Positions 26,605 to 35,953 of a DNA stretch of 53,281 nt are shown here, piece after piece. The first letter of the stretch is position 1. Every line of letters starts with the position of its first letter. A program made the position numbers and the translations under genes. The DNA is from an uncultured Chthonomonas sp. (lineage in GTDB: Bacteria; Armatimonadota; Chthonomonadetes; Chthonomonadales; Chthonomonadaceae): positions 1 through 53,281 of the forward strand of contig CAIONQ010000045.1 in NCBI GenBank assembly GCA_903859705.1, written 5' to 3'. The notes beneath the pieces are model-generated. The model had not been told where the DNA came from. It saw nothing but the letters and a program-made list of their open reading frames with translations, and ran no database searches.

Positions 26605-27105
26605 ATGAAGAAGAAAAAATTTCAATTTAAACTATCTGCAAAAGCGCTCCTGTTCTTATTTGTGGTCGGTGTTATAGGGATCTACATTGGTACGCAAGAC
26701 CGAACTCCAGACAAAATGAAGCAATTGCTTAAGCTTCACCACCGCGAACTAACAGAAATAGTTCAGAAAATTAAAGACTCCAATGTTCCATTGGGATCCG
26801 ACCGATACTATCGTGTTAATACACACTTCGACCCAGCTTCGCTGATGCGAACCGATCTTCTGCACGAGGATGGTTTTACAATCGATGTTGGCAAAATTGG
26901 GGTGTACCACAAGTCCGAAAAGAACTACATTATCACCATAGTGTTAGAGGATCGCGGGTCTACGATGTACGGCCTTATGTATAGCGATGCACAGGTAAAT
27001 AAATCCAACAACGTTCAATGGACCGTTGAGAGGGCCACGCCCCTGATTTTTGCAGGCAAAATGCTTGAAGATCACTGGTGGTACGCGTACAATAACCTGC
27101 ACTAA
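26605..27105 (+). CDS. Unknown membrane-anchored protein
   Basis: 166 residues. MKKKKFQFKLSAK is followed by a single hydrophobic segment (about 14-30, LLFLFVVGVIGIYIG), an N-in signal anchor. The remainder, about 135 residues, lies outside the cytoplasm and is rich in charged residues and Tyr, with no Cys and no recognised motif. No convincing ribosome site precedes the ATG. The MEKHLA gene begins 44 bp later in the same direction. The 280-bp upstream gap is AT-rich and holds nothing recognisable. Confidence 0.65.
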   Translation: MKKKKFQFKLSAKALLFLFVVGVIGIYIGTQDRTPDKMKQLLKLHHRELTEIVQKIKDSNVPLGSDRYYRVNTHFDPASLMRTDLLHEDGFTIDVGKIGVYHKSEKNYIITIVLEDRGSTMYGLMYSDAQVNKSNNVQWTVERATPLIFAGKMLEDHWWYAYNNLH

Positions 27106-27149
27106 TCTCGTTACGCTGTAGTGCGACATTTCTTGTGCAGGATGTATCA

Positions 27150-27635
27150 ATGACAACTTCTCAGTCGGAACCTCCATATGGAGATATCGAGTGGCTTTCC
27201 ACGCACAGTGCGCGCCTTGCAAATAGTCTGGCCAGGCTAACAGGTAAACAACTCATTCCGGAAGATACCGCAGGCCAGAGCCCTGCTGATTGGTTGTTTA
27301 GTGCTCCGTTTTCTATCGTTTCACACGGTACAGAAGCCGATCCCATTTTCAACTACGCCAACCGCACTGCCCTACACCTCTTTGAAATGAACTGGCAGGA
27401 GTTTACGGAGCTGCCTTCGCGCAAATCTGCGGAGCCTGTTCATCGCGATGAGCGTGCGCGCCTGATGGCTTCTGTACAATCTCGCGGCTATATCGATAAT
27501 TACGGCGGCATCAGAATCTCAAAGACCGGGCGAAGATTTCGTATCGAGAATGCCATTGTCTGGAATGTGTTGGATGAAGACGGCACGGTTATTGGCCAGG
27601 CCGCCATGTTCGATAGGTGGACCCCCGTTGAGTAG
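27150..27635 (+). CDS. MEKHLA domain protein (PAS-like)
   Basis: 161 residues from the ATG at 27150, which has GCAGGATG eight bases before it. Almost the whole protein is a MEKHLA domain: ADPIFNYANRTALHLFEMNWQEFTELPSRKSAEPVHRDERARLMASV and later IENAIVWNVLDEDGTVIGQAAMFDRW. MEKHLA domains are related to PAS sensor folds and occur alone in bacteria and at the C-terminus of plant HD-ZIP III factors. There is no output domain, so it may bind a ligand or partner directly. Cytoplasmic. Confidence 0.85.
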   Translation: MTTSQSEPPYGDIEWLSTHSARLANSLARLTGKQLIPEDTAGQSPADWLFSAPFSIVSHGTEADPIFNYANRTALHLFEMNWQEFTELPSRKSAEPVHRDERARLMASVQSRGYIDNYGGIRISKTGRRFRIENAIVWNVLDEDGTVIGQAAMFDRWTPVE

Positions 27636-27746
27636 ATAACAACAGTGATGGCTGAATAGCGGCAGGATACACTCGGCCTTACAGGGAATGAAACAACGTA
27701 TCTGGTGACTGTACACTGCCACCTTTCTATTCAGGAGTCCCGTTCT

Positions 27747-28502
27747 ATGAAAGCACTTCACATCGCTGCCGGAGCCGTAATGCTCGCTTCCGCACTCTTC
27801 GGCACGCCCTCTGCCGCATTTGCGCAGGATACGCCAAAATTAAATGCGGTACCGGTAGTGAAAGAACTGCCAAAAGCCGGGCCAGATGGATGGATCCCCT
27901 TGTGGGATGGCAAAACTCTTACAAACTGGAAGAAAACAGATTTCTTTCGAACCACAAATGTTCGAGTAGATCCAAACTTTAAAGGCTCCCCGGTTATCAT
28001 AATCGAATCTGGCGGGCCCTTAAATGGGTTTAACTGGACAGGGGCCGCACTGCCAAAATCAGATTACGAAATTGATCTCGAAGCTATGAAGATCGATGGC
28101 GATGATTTTATGTGTGGGCTCACTTTTCCCGTTGGCAATACCCACGCTACACTGGTTATGGGTGGTTGGGGTGGCTACACTACCGGCATATCCAGCCTGG
28201 ATTCTATGGATGCTTCCGAAAATGAAACCCAGTGCAGCGTAGATTATGTAAAAGAGCGCTGGTACCACGTACGTATGCGTGTTACTGGCACGGTACTGCA
28301 AACCTGGCTAAATGATAAGAAGATAATTGATGTTAAAATAACGGGCCGCAAGGTTGGGCTGCGTTTTGGTGAAATCGATAAATCAACGCCGCTGGGCATT
28401 GCCACTTATAAAACTACTTCAGCATACCGAAACATCAAACTTCGCAAGCTTACTGCTAAAGATCTGGAAACCCCACCACCGCCGCCTGTAGCCAAACCTT
28501 AG
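27747..28502 (+). CDS. Secreted DUF1080 protein (3-keto-disaccharide hydrolase family)
   Basis: 251 residues from the ATG at 27747, preceded by AGGAG. A signal peptide ends near AFAQ (about 27). The DUF1080 domain, a concanavalin-like jelly roll, shows the typical DGWIPLWDGKTLTNWK opening and FEIDLEAMK-, GLRFGEID- and IKLRKL-type strands. Characterised members hydrolyse 3-keto-glycosides produced by Gfo/Idh/MocA oxidoreductases; one such oxidoreductase lies at 29791. It ends in a proline run (TPPPPPVAKP). Its stop lies five bases before the end of the convergent DUF1643 gene. Confidence 0.82.
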   Translation: MKALHIAAGAVMLASALFGTPSAAFAQDTPKLNAVPVVKELPKAGPDGWIPLWDGKTLTNWKKTDFFRTTNVRVDPNFKGSPVIIIESGGPLNGFNWTGAALPKSDYEIDLEAMKIDGDDFMCGLTFPVGNTHATLVMGGWGGYTTGISSLDSMDASENETQCSVDYVKERWYHVRMRVTGTVLQTWLNDKKIIDVKITGRKVGLRFGEIDKSTPLGIATYKTTSAYRNIKLRKLTAKDLETPPPPPVAKP

Positions 28503-28506
28503 GTTG

Positions 28507-29034
28507 CTACTCTGTGGGCCAGTAATGCACGCAACCTGTTGCGCCGCTTACATACAACGGATGCCTGGGCTCGCCACTTTGTGTAAGGCCCAGGCATTTC
28601 AATTCACCCAGCTTCTTACACACCGCTGCCACGCGTTCTTTGCCCGCAAAACCACCCCACGCTGCAATTACCAGATGAGAGCTTGCCGCCGCAGAAAGCA
28701 GGTAATCGTCGTTTAAGGGTCCAATAGGGTCAGGCGCAATCTTTATCTCTGCAGGGTTTGTGGCACGAAAAGCGTACAGGTTTACAACACGCAGCGATCC
28801 AAAGCCCCATCGTCTCGCAAAGCCAATGCAACGCCGGATAGTAGGGTCGTCTACATTTGCATCCGCTGTGCTGGGGTTTAGCATTATAAAGCACACGCCA
28901 GGCAGGTGTTTATCCCATCTGCGTATCAACAGGTAGCGGTAACTACCATCTTCCGATAGTACAGCTTCCCGGCACATCTGCTGCCTGGTTGGTTCAGAAA
29001 CAAGCTCAAAGTCAGGCTCCTGTGTATCCCGCAT
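28507..29034 (-). CDS. DUF1643 family protein
   Basis: About 175 residues from the ATG at 29034. I prefer this to a GTG at 29109, which would overlap the divergent HAD gene by 31 bases. The domain signature is clear: GVCFIMLNPSTADANVDDPTIRRCIGFA, WGFGSLRVVNLYAFRATNP, and HLVIAAWGG. The family is widespread in bacteria and phage and has no established function. It shares a short divergent promoter region with the HAD gene. Confidence 0.8.
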   Translation of the reverse strand: MRDTQEPDFELVSEPTRQQMCREAVLSEDGSYRYLLIRRWDKHLPGVCFIMLNPSTADANVDDPTIRRCIGFARRWGFGSLRVVNLYAFRATNPAEIKIAPDPIGPLNDDYLLSAAASSHLVIAAWGGFAGKERVAAVCKKLGELKCLGLTQSGEPRHPLYVSGATGCVHYWPTE

Positions 29035-29078
29035 GAGGCTGTTTGCCCCCTCAGTATCTTGAAAGGCGTTCAACGAAA

Positions 29079-29753
29079 ATGGTTTCTCCTCACGATCTTC
29101 GTGCGCCACTGGGCGTGCTATTTGATCTGGATTCTACACTATATATTAACGATGAATTGTTGGAAGAACAGGGCCTTGCAGCATTTCAGGCTATTGGCGG
29201 CGGGCAAGAGCTATCTCTACTAATGCGGGTACTGAACGATGCGGCGGTTGCAGAACCGCGGCAGATGCGCGCCTTGTTGGATGCGATTCCCAGGGAAAGC
29301 CTGAGCAATCCGGTACGTGAAATTGGCCATAACATTATCGCAAACTGGATTGCGCCTATGCAGCTTGTTGCCGATGCTGTTCCGCTGCTTAATCAACTTG
29401 AGGTTCTGGGTATTCCGTTTGGAATAATCACAAATGCTCCTGATGTTCAGTGGCTGAAAATCAAGCGACTTGGGCTTCACACACGTGCACGCTGTATTTA
29501 TGTTTCAGATCAGTTTGGGGCACACAAGCCAGATCCAACCATCTTCCTGGCGGCTGCAAGCAGCCTCAACTTAGATCCACAAAATATACTAATGGTAGGA
29601 GATTCACTCGCGAGTGATGTTTTTGGGGGATGCGGTGTAGGAATGCAGGCAGCCTGGGTATGCCGCGAGGGCATACCCAATCCGCTGCCAGAACTTCCCT
29701 CAGGGGCCGCTCCCATTGCCTTGCTTACCGAGCTGTTACCGTTGTTTGGTTAA
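29079..29753 (+). CDS. HAD-superfamily hydrolase
   Basis: 224 residues from the ATG at 29079, with AAAGG about a dozen bases before it. Motif I is VLFDLDST, giving nucleophile D16 and acid/base D18. Motif II is IITNAP, motif III the Lys in GAHKPDPTIF, and motif IV MVGDSLASDVFGG. The alpha-helical cap between motifs I and II is of the phosphoglycolate-phosphatase/haloacid-dehalogenase type. The substrate cannot be read from the sequence. Confidence 0.88.
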   Translation: MVSPHDLRAPLGVLFDLDSTLYINDELLEEQGLAAFQAIGGGQELSLLMRVLNDAAVAEPRQMRALLDAIPRESLSNPVREIGHNIIANWIAPMQLVADAVPLLNQLEVLGIPFGIITNAPDVQWLKIKRLGLHTRARCIYVSDQFGAHKPDPTIFLAAASSLNLDPQNILMVGDSLASDVFGGCGVGMQAAWVCREGIPNPLPELPSGAAPIALLTELLPLFG

Positions 29754-29790
29754 AACGCGGCCCATAACAGCCACATTGGCCCGTTTACAG

Positions 29791-30807
29791 TTACACACCC
29801 AGCATAGATAGCAGTGGTGAGTCTTCAATCTCAAGTGGGAGTTTTACTCGCCCACGTTTGCGGCTGGATTCGTAAGTGGCGAAGATGAGCTCTGTTGCCC
29901 GCATGGCATTGTCCACACCTAGAATTGGCGTTCGGCCCGTCTTCATGCAGTCTATGGCATCCAGAATGCACGCAGTGGTGTCTCCGTGCGGAGGGGTAAG
30001 GTCGGTGAGATCCGGCACTTCCCATCCGGTTCCGCTGCTGCGCAGCATCCGGAGTGCAGGGCCCCCCTTCACGTTCACCTCAATTATGCCTTCACTGCCG
30101 ATTATTCGGTTGTCGCATGTGCCACCGGTGTCTTCACCGGTAATAAGCAGCCCTGCTACGCCATTGGCATACTTGATGTAAGAAGATCCAAAAGACTCAA
30201 CGTACACACCGAAAACGGGCACAGCATTTTCCGGGTCTATCTGCCCCAGCACCCATTCGGCTGGCGTTTCGTTATTGTAGAAGTTAAACATATCGAACCA
30301 GTGTGTGCCCCAGTCGAACATGTTTGAACAGTAGCCCTCAAGGCGGGAAACTTTGCCGATTGCGCCTTCCTGAGCCAACAGCTTTGCCTTTGCGTAGTGC
30401 GCTCCAAAACGGCGCTGATGGCAAAATGTTACCTGCGCACCGGATGCTTTTATGGCAGCAGCCATCTTCTTGCATTCACCCCAGGTTGGTGCAATAGGCT
30501 TTTCTGCATGTACGGTCTTCACGCCAGCTGCCAATGTATCTAGCAGGTGCTCCTCATGCATGCCAGTCCAGGTACAACTGCTTACGATGTCTGGCTTTAC
30601 CTTTGCCAGCATCGAGTGGTGATCTGGGAAAGTTTCACCTATCTCAAACTTAGAAGTAATCCGCTCCAGCGCTGCCGGATCCGGATCACATACGGCCACA
30701 ATCTCTACTTCATCTGAGTAGCTGTAGGCTCTTGCATGCTCAGTGCCACGGCCACCGCAGCCAATTATGGCGGCCTTAATCTTCTTCGATCCTACTTCTT
30801 GAGTCAC
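29791..30807 (-). CDS. Gfo/Idh/MocA-family NAD(P)-dependent oxidoreductase
   Basis: 338 residues from a GTG at 30807, which has GGGGAGG seven bases upstream; an ATG at 30822 is upstream in frame but would place that ribosome site inside the gene. The Rossmann motif is AIIGCGGRGTEHA (G16-G21), and the catalytic EKP motif E102-K103-P104 is intact. The C-terminal beta-sheet domain includes GAHYAKAK and FDWGTHWFDMFNF, the latter holding the conserved active-site histidine. These enzymes oxidise sugars or inositols, and in this context it may form the 3-keto sugars acted on by the DUF1080 protein at 27747. Confidence 0.9.
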   Translation of the reverse strand: MTQEVGSKKIKAAIIGCGGRGTEHARAYSYSDEVEIVAVCDPDPAALERITSKFEIGETFPDHHSMLAKVKPDIVSSCTWTGMHEEHLLDTLAAGVKTVHAEKPIAPTWGECKKMAAAIKASGAQVTFCHQRRFGAHYAKAKLLAQEGAIGKVSRLEGYCSNMFDWGTHWFDMFNFYNNETPAEWVLGQIDPENAVPVFGVYVESFGSSYIKYANGVAGLLITGEDTGGTCDNRIIGSEGIIEVNVKGGPALRMLRSSGTGWEVPDLTDLTPPHGDTTACILDAIDCMKTGRTPILGVDNAMRATELIFATYESSRKRGRVKLPLEIEDSPLLSMLGV

Positions 30808-30913
30808 CCTGGACCTCCCCATTGATCTTGCTTGCGCTGCAGCAGCCTCATGATCTTTAAGAGCATACCTGAACCTTGCCCCCTGAAAACTGCGGATATT
30901 GCCGCCATAACGA

Positions 30914-30947
30914 ATGAAGCGCAGAACCTGCAGGTTCTGCGCTTCAT
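30914..30947 (-). terminator. 34-nt perfect palindrome after the RND operon
   Basis: The half-site ATGAAGCGCAGAACCTG is followed directly by its exact reverse complement. In RNA the stem would be about 15 bp with a tiny loop. It lies 25 bp past the adaptor stop at 30972 and 107 bp upstream of the Gfo/Idh start. No T run follows on the minus strand, so it could be a terminator, a processing site or a dyad operator. Confidence 0.5.
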
Positions 30948-30971
30948 AACCGGCCGTAAGTGCGGTTGTTG

Positions 30972-32648
30972 TTACGGTTTAGGGGGTGGTGGAGCATCCG
31001 TCGCTTTTACAGATACTCCTTCTTTCAGATCGTCTCCTGGTGCCGTTACCAGTTTCTCGCCGCCCTTCAATCCCTCCCGTATCTCAAGTTCTGTTCCGTA
31101 ATCGCGCCCTATCTTTACAGGCACAAAGTGAATCTTGCTCTCCGGGGTTACTATTGCCACGCGTGTTCCCTCGGCATTAACCACAAGGGTGTTGCTCGCA
31201 ATGCGCAGGCTGCTGTGTGTTTTGCTGCCTTCAAACCGCACCCGGGCATACATGCCGGGCAGAAGTATGCCCGCCGGGTTGGGAACATGTACCTCTGCAA
31301 GCCGCGTGCGCGTTGTAGTATCCAGCGCGCCCGCCAGCCGGTAAACACTGCCTTTAAACACCTGTCCAGGAAGCTGCTGAATGGATACATCGGCGCTCTG
31401 GCCCTCAGTTACGGCCTGCAGCGAGCTCTGCGGAATGCTTACCATGATGCGGAGTGTATCCGTTCTGGCAATTCCAAACAGCCCGGCGCGTGGTGCAGCG
31501 CTGTTGTCTGCAGCGCCACCGGCATTTACAAGCGATCCCACTTCTACATTGCGCGCTGTGATTACTCCATCAAACGGCGCAGATATCTTCGAGAATGCCT
31601 GTAACGCCGCAAAGTGCAGGGCATTCGCCTTGCTGGCTGCAAGATCTGCATTGTTGGCACTCACAAGCGATTTGCTGGAACTTACCGCCGCCTTTGCCGC
31701 TGCTGCACTTGCCCGTGAAGAATCTACACCTATGCTTGCCGCTGCCACGGTTTGCCCGGCCGCCGCAACCGCAGCCTCTGTCGCGGCAGTATCAGCTTTG
31801 GATCCGGCAAGTGCATGCTGTGCTGCCTGAACATCCGATTTGGCAGATCGAACTTGAGCTTCGCCACTTACTACGGCCGCATGGGTTGCATCTCTATCTG
31901 CACGGTGTTGGTCCAGATCAAGTTGGGATATTGCGCCCTGTTTGGCCAGCGTTTGCCAACGCATGTAGGTTTTCTGCGCCAGGTCTTCCTGAACACGGGC
32001 CTTCTGTAGGTCTGCCTGCCTGGCTTCCAGCGTGCTCTTTGCTGTATCCAAACGTGCGGAAACACTTAGTTCGTTTGCGCGTGATGCCTCTACCTGTGCT
32101 TTTGCTCTGGCCTCTTCCGCTTTAGCCGTAAGCACAGCTGCCTGCTGCCTGGCAATTTCAGATTGCGCCTGGCGGGAGGAAGCCGCTGCGCGGTCCTCAT
32201 CCGAAGTGGATTGCCGCACCACCGCCTTCGATTTATCTGCCTGCGCCTGTGCCTGTGCAACCTGTTGTGCTACTTCGGGAGATTCCACTTCTGCTAGTAA
32301 ATCTCCGGTTTTCACTCTAGAACCAATGTCCACCAATCGGCGTGACAGATATCCGGAACTGCGTGCCGATATTACGGTGGTTTCAATAGCCTGCACATCT
32401 CCCGGTAAATCGAGGGCATCATCCGGGGCCTGGTGCAGAGTTACTGTAAGCACCGTTGGTGCCGCGTGTGAGTCATGCGCTTCTGCAGCCAGTGCCGATT
32501 GCTGTTTAAGCCGCGGCAATGTCCCGGCAGCAAGCAGGGCCGCTATCAGCACAATGCCGCCCACCGTAAGCACGGCATTGCCACTCCGAGTGGGAGCCGT
32601 TCCGCCAATTTCGTGACCGCTATTCTCCGCATCTGGTTTCGAACTCAT
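30972..32648 (-). CDS. RND efflux periplasmic adaptor (HlyD/MFP family)
   Basis: 558 residues, well above the usual 350-420. A cytoplasmic tail of about 25 residues and one membrane segment (VLTVGGIVLIAALLAAG) lead into a biotinyl-lipoyl half (SSGYLSRRLVDIGSRVKTGDLLAEVESPEV), a very long alanine/glutamine/serine-rich coiled-coil hairpin (about 120-355), the second lipoyl half (FDGVITARNVEVGSLVNAGG), a beta-barrel and a membrane-proximal domain. The length is explained by the hairpin. AGGAACC precedes the ATG. The inner-membrane pump gene lies 84 bp upstream on the same strand. No outer-membrane channel gene is in the window. Confidence 0.9.
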   Translation of the reverse strand: MSSKPDAENSGHEIGGTAPTRSGNAVLTVGGIVLIAALLAAGTLPRLKQQSALAAEAHDSHAAPTVLTVTLHQAPDDALDLPGDVQAIETTVISARSSGYLSRRLVDIGSRVKTGDLLAEVESPEVAQQVAQAQAQADKSKAVVRQSTSDEDRAAASSRQAQSEIARQQAAVLTAKAEEARAKAQVEASRANELSVSARLDTAKSTLEARQADLQKARVQEDLAQKTYMRWQTLAKQGAISQLDLDQHRADRDATHAAVVSGEAQVRSAKSDVQAAQHALAGSKADTAATEAAVAAAGQTVAAASIGVDSSRASAAAAKAAVSSSKSLVSANNADLAASKANALHFAALQAFSKISAPFDGVITARNVEVGSLVNAGGAADNSAAPRAGLFGIARTDTLRIMVSIPQSSLQAVTEGQSADVSIQQLPGQVFKGSVYRLAGALDTTTRTRLAEVHVPNPAGILLPGMYARVRFEGSKTHSSLRIASNTLVVNAEGTRVAIVTPESKIHFVPVKIGRDYGTELEIREGLKGGEKLVTAPGDDLKEGVSVKATDAPPPPKP

Positions 32649-32731
32649 GTTCGGTTCCTTTCAAACTCCATTCCTGCTTTAGCAGCGCTAAAGCAGGCTA
32701 TTGCCAATGCTGTTATAAACCTCAGTAGTTG

Positions 32732-35700
32732 TTATGCTGATGGAAGCGCTGCGTGTGCTCCCGGATCTACGGTTTCATCGTAATCCAGTTCTATTGGCCT
32801 CGGCTGTTTCTTACGCAGCAGGCTGTACATAACCGGCACAAAGAAGAGTGTGGTAAACGTTGCTACTGCAAGTCCGCCGATTACCGCGCGCCCAAGCGGG
32901 GCGTTTTGCTCGCCGCCTTCACCAAGCCCAAGCGCCATAGGCAACATGCCAATAATCATTGCCATTGCCGTCATTACAACCGGCCGCAGGCGCGTAAAGC
33001 CTGCCGCCAGGGCAGCCTGAAAGGCATTATCGCCCTCAGCACGTCTGTCGTTAGCAAACGTTACCATTAGAATGGAGTTTGCGGTTGCTACACCAATGCA
33101 CATAATCGTTCCCATGAGCGATGGCACCGAGAACGTAGTTTGTGTTGCGTACAACATCCACAAAATGCCGCTCAATGCGCCCGGGAGCGCTGTGATGATA
33201 ATCAGCGGATCTATCCAGGATTGGAAGTTGACAACCATCAGCAGATACACCAGCAGAATGGCGAAAGCAATGCCAATCCCCAATCCCACAAAGGAGTCGT
33301 TCATGCTCTGAACCTGGCCACGAACAATTATGGTTGTTCCTCTCGGCAGTGACTTCTGGTAGCCGCTAATGATCTTGTAGATGTCTTTCGCAACGCCGCC
33401 GAGATCACGGCCCTGTACGTTTGCAAACACATCAAACACGGGCTGCACGTTGTAGTGGTTGATAACTGCCTGTGTGCGTGATCTACCCAGCGATGCAACG
33501 TTACTCAGGATCTGAGGTGCCTGGCCGCCTGTACCAGTTACCGGGGTATTGATCAGGTCGCTAACCGAGCCCATTTTGTACTGCGGAGTTTGCACTGCAA
33601 CGTTGTAGGATACGCCGTTCTTTGGGTCCAACCAGTAGTTTGGCGAAGCCTGCCCGCTGGAGCTAAGCGAGATTAGCAGGTTGTTTGCAATGTCTTTCTG
33701 GGTAATGCCCAGCAGTTGTGCCTGCTGCCTGTCTACATTCACCGCAATTTCAGGAGTGTTAAGCACCTGATGCACGTGTACGTCTACCGCACCCGGCACA
33801 TGCTTCACCTGCTCGGCTATGGCTTCTGTCAGCCCAAAGTTGGCTTTGTCTCGGCCAACTACCTGAATATCAATGGGGGCCGGAAGCCCGAAGTTCAGGA
33901 TCTGGTTTACGATATCTGCAGGCTGATAGAAGAACACCTCCTGCGGAAACTTCTCTGCCAACCGCTTGCGCAGTATCTTCATATACTGTGGAGTGGGGGC
34001 ATGTTCGCCCTCTTTGAGCGAAACCAGGATCTCGCCGTCAATATTGCCAATAGTGCCAGAATCGCTGAATGCCAGGTTTACACCGCCTGCAGGCAAGCCG
34101 ATGTTGTCCAGTATCAGATCCAGTTGATCAGCAGGAATAGTCTCCCGAATCACCTGCTCCACACCGGCAAATATGCGTTCTGTTTCCTCTATGCGTGTTC
34201 CAGCAGGGGCGCGCACATGCAGGCGGAACTGCCCGGCATCCACATTCGGGAAGAAATCTCTTCCAATAAGCGGCAGCAAAGCAAACGAGCCCACAAACAG
34301 AAACATAAATCCGCCAACAAGCAGGGGCCTGCGCGTTAGTGCCAGGTGCAGATATCCAACATAGAAGTTTCGGAAGCGCTCAAAAACCCGGTTAAATGCC
34401 GTGTGCACAGCCCATATTGGGCCGCCATTAACCGCTACATGGTGCCCGCTTTCATCCATGCGGTACAGGTGCAGTTCATGCCTAAGCAATAACTTCACCA
34501 TAACCGGTACCAGCGTACGTGAGAGCAAGTACGAAGCCAGCATGGCAAACACAACTGCCAGTGCCAGCGGTGTAAACAGATATTTTGCAGGGCCAGTAAG
34601 AAACACCACCGATACAAACACAATGCAGATACTGAGGGTAGATACCAGCGTTGGTACAGCTATCTGCTGCGCACCATCCAGAATGGCCTTCTGAAGCGGC
34701 TTTCCCAACCCCAGGTTTCTGTGTATGTTTTCTATCTCAACGGTGGCATCATCTACCAATATTCCAACCGCCAGCGCCAACCCGCCCAGCGTCATAACAT
34801 TCATCGTCTGGCCCATAGCACCCAGGGCAATGATTGATACGAGAATGGAGAGCGGGATGGAGATTGCCACAATCAGGGTGCTGCGCCAGCTTCCCAAAAA
34901 TAGCAGAATCATCATAGCCGTCAGGCAGGCGGCTATTAGTGCCTCTCGCACAACGCCTCCAACCGCGGCCCGCACAAAAATCGACTGGTCGAACCGTAGC
35001 TCAAGGTTTAAGGCAGGCGGCAGAGTGGATTTAACTTTCGGCAGCACCTGCTTAATGCGGTCTACAACGCTCAGTGTTGAGGCATCGCCATTCTTCAATA
35101 TGGTTAGCAGGCTGGAGCGCCTGCCATCCTGTCGAACAATGTTGCCCTGCACGGCATACCCATCATGCACCTGTGCCACATCGCGCATGTATACCATGGT
35201 GCCGTTTACAGTTTTAATAGGCAGGTTATTAAAGTCGTCCACAACATCCGGGCTGCTGTTGAGCCTTACGTTTAGCTCCTGGCCACCCATTTTTGCAGTG
35301 CCTGCAGGGATAATCAGGTTTTGTGCGCTTATGGCATTGCTAACGTCTACCGCAGTTAGCCCCTTGGCCTGCAGGGCGGGCAAATCAAGATCTACCATTA
35401 TCTGCCGTGCTTTGCCGCCATAAGGCAGAGGCACCGCAGCACCCTGAACAGTTGCAAGTTGTGTTCTTACAAAGTTCAGGCCCAGGTCAAACAGCTGTTG
35501 TTCTGATAGTGTTTTACTTCCCACACCCATCTGCAAAATGGGTACACTGGAGGCGCTATACTGCAAAATAAGCGGTGGCGTTACACCCGGCGGCATAACG
35601 CGTAAAATGGTTTGCATAATGGCTGTAAGCTGTGCAACGGCAGCTTCGCCCTTTACGCCAGGCTGAAAGTAAAACTTGATTACTGTAATGCCTGAAAGCG

Positions 35701-35953
35701 ATTGGCTCTCGATATGCTCTATATTATTGACTGTGGTGGTGGCGGCGCGCTCACTGATAGTGGCAATGCGCTTCTCCATTTCACTTGGGGAAATCCCACC
35801 AAACTGCCAGATAACGGAAACCACAGGGATGTCAATTACCGGGAACACATCCGTCGGAGTCTTAATAATGGTGGAAACGCCGAGTATCAGGATGAGAAGC
35901 GCCATCACTACAAATGTGTACGGGCGGCGCAGGGCGAGCTGAACTATCCACAT
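32732..35953 (-). CDS. RND multidrug efflux pump, AcrB/MdtB-like
   Basis: 1073 residues, the normal length, with 12 predicted membrane segments in two halves and two large periplasmic loops. The start MWIVQLALRRPYTFVVMALLI is typical. The proton-relay pair D401-D402 in GGLALAVGILVDDATVEIENIHRNL is conserved, pointing to hydrophobic/amphiphilic export rather than heavy-metal efflux, although the periplasmic domain is not diagnostic. It is cotranscribed with the adaptor. Export substrate unknown. The gene is divergent from the GH32 gene across a 306-bp region containing a TGTGCA cluster. Confidence 0.92.
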   Translation of the reverse strand: MWIVQLALRRPYTFVVMALLILILGVSTIIKTPTDVFPVIDIPVVSVIWQFGGISPSEMEKRIATISERAATTTVNNIEHIESQSLSGITVIKFYFQPGVKGEAAVAQLTAIMQTILRVMPPGVTPPLILQYSASSVPILQMGVGSKTLSEQQLFDLGLNFVRTQLATVQGAAVPLPYGGKARQIMVDLDLPALQAKGLTAVDVSNAISAQNLIIPAGTAKMGGQELNVRLNSSPDVVDDFNNLPIKTVNGTMVYMRDVAQVHDGYAVQGNIVRQDGRRSSLLTILKNGDASTLSVVDRIKQVLPKVKSTLPPALNLELRFDQSIFVRAAVGGVVREALIAACLTAMMILLFLGSWRSTLIVAISIPLSILVSIIALGAMGQTMNVMTLGGLALAVGILVDDATVEIENIHRNLGLGKPLQKAILDGAQQIAVPTLVSTLSICIVFVSVVFLTGPAKYLFTPLALAVVFAMLASYLLSRTLVPVMVKLLLRHELHLYRMDESGHHVAVNGGPIWAVHTAFNRVFERFRNFYVGYLHLALTRRPLLVGGFMFLFVGSFALLPLIGRDFFPNVDAGQFRLHVRAPAGTRIEETERIFAGVEQVIRETIPADQLDLILDNIGLPAGGVNLAFSDSGTIGNIDGEILVSLKEGEHAPTPQYMKILRKRLAEKFPQEVFFYQPADIVNQILNFGLPAPIDIQVVGRDKANFGLTEAIAEQVKHVPGAVDVHVHQVLNTPEIAVNVDRQQAQLLGITQKDIANNLLISLSSSGQASPNYWLDPKNGVSYNVAVQTPQYKMGSVSDLINTPVTGTGGQAPQILSNVASLGRSRTQAVINHYNVQPVFDVFANVQGRDLGGVAKDIYKIISGYQKSLPRGTTIIVRGQVQSMNDSFVGLGIGIAFAILLVYLLMVVNFQSWIDPLIIITALPGALSGILWMLYATQTTFSVPSLMGTIMCIGVATANSILMVTFANDRRAEGDNAFQAALAAGFTRLRPVVMTAMAMIIGMLPMALGLGEGGEQNAPLGRAVIGGLAVATFTTLFFVPVMYSLLRKKQPRPIELDYDETVDPGAHAALPSA

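Noticed and set aside
33716-34339. A 207-codon plus-strand frame antisense to the RND pump
   Set aside because: The pump protein is complete and well conserved; the antisense frame has no ribosome site or recognisable domain.
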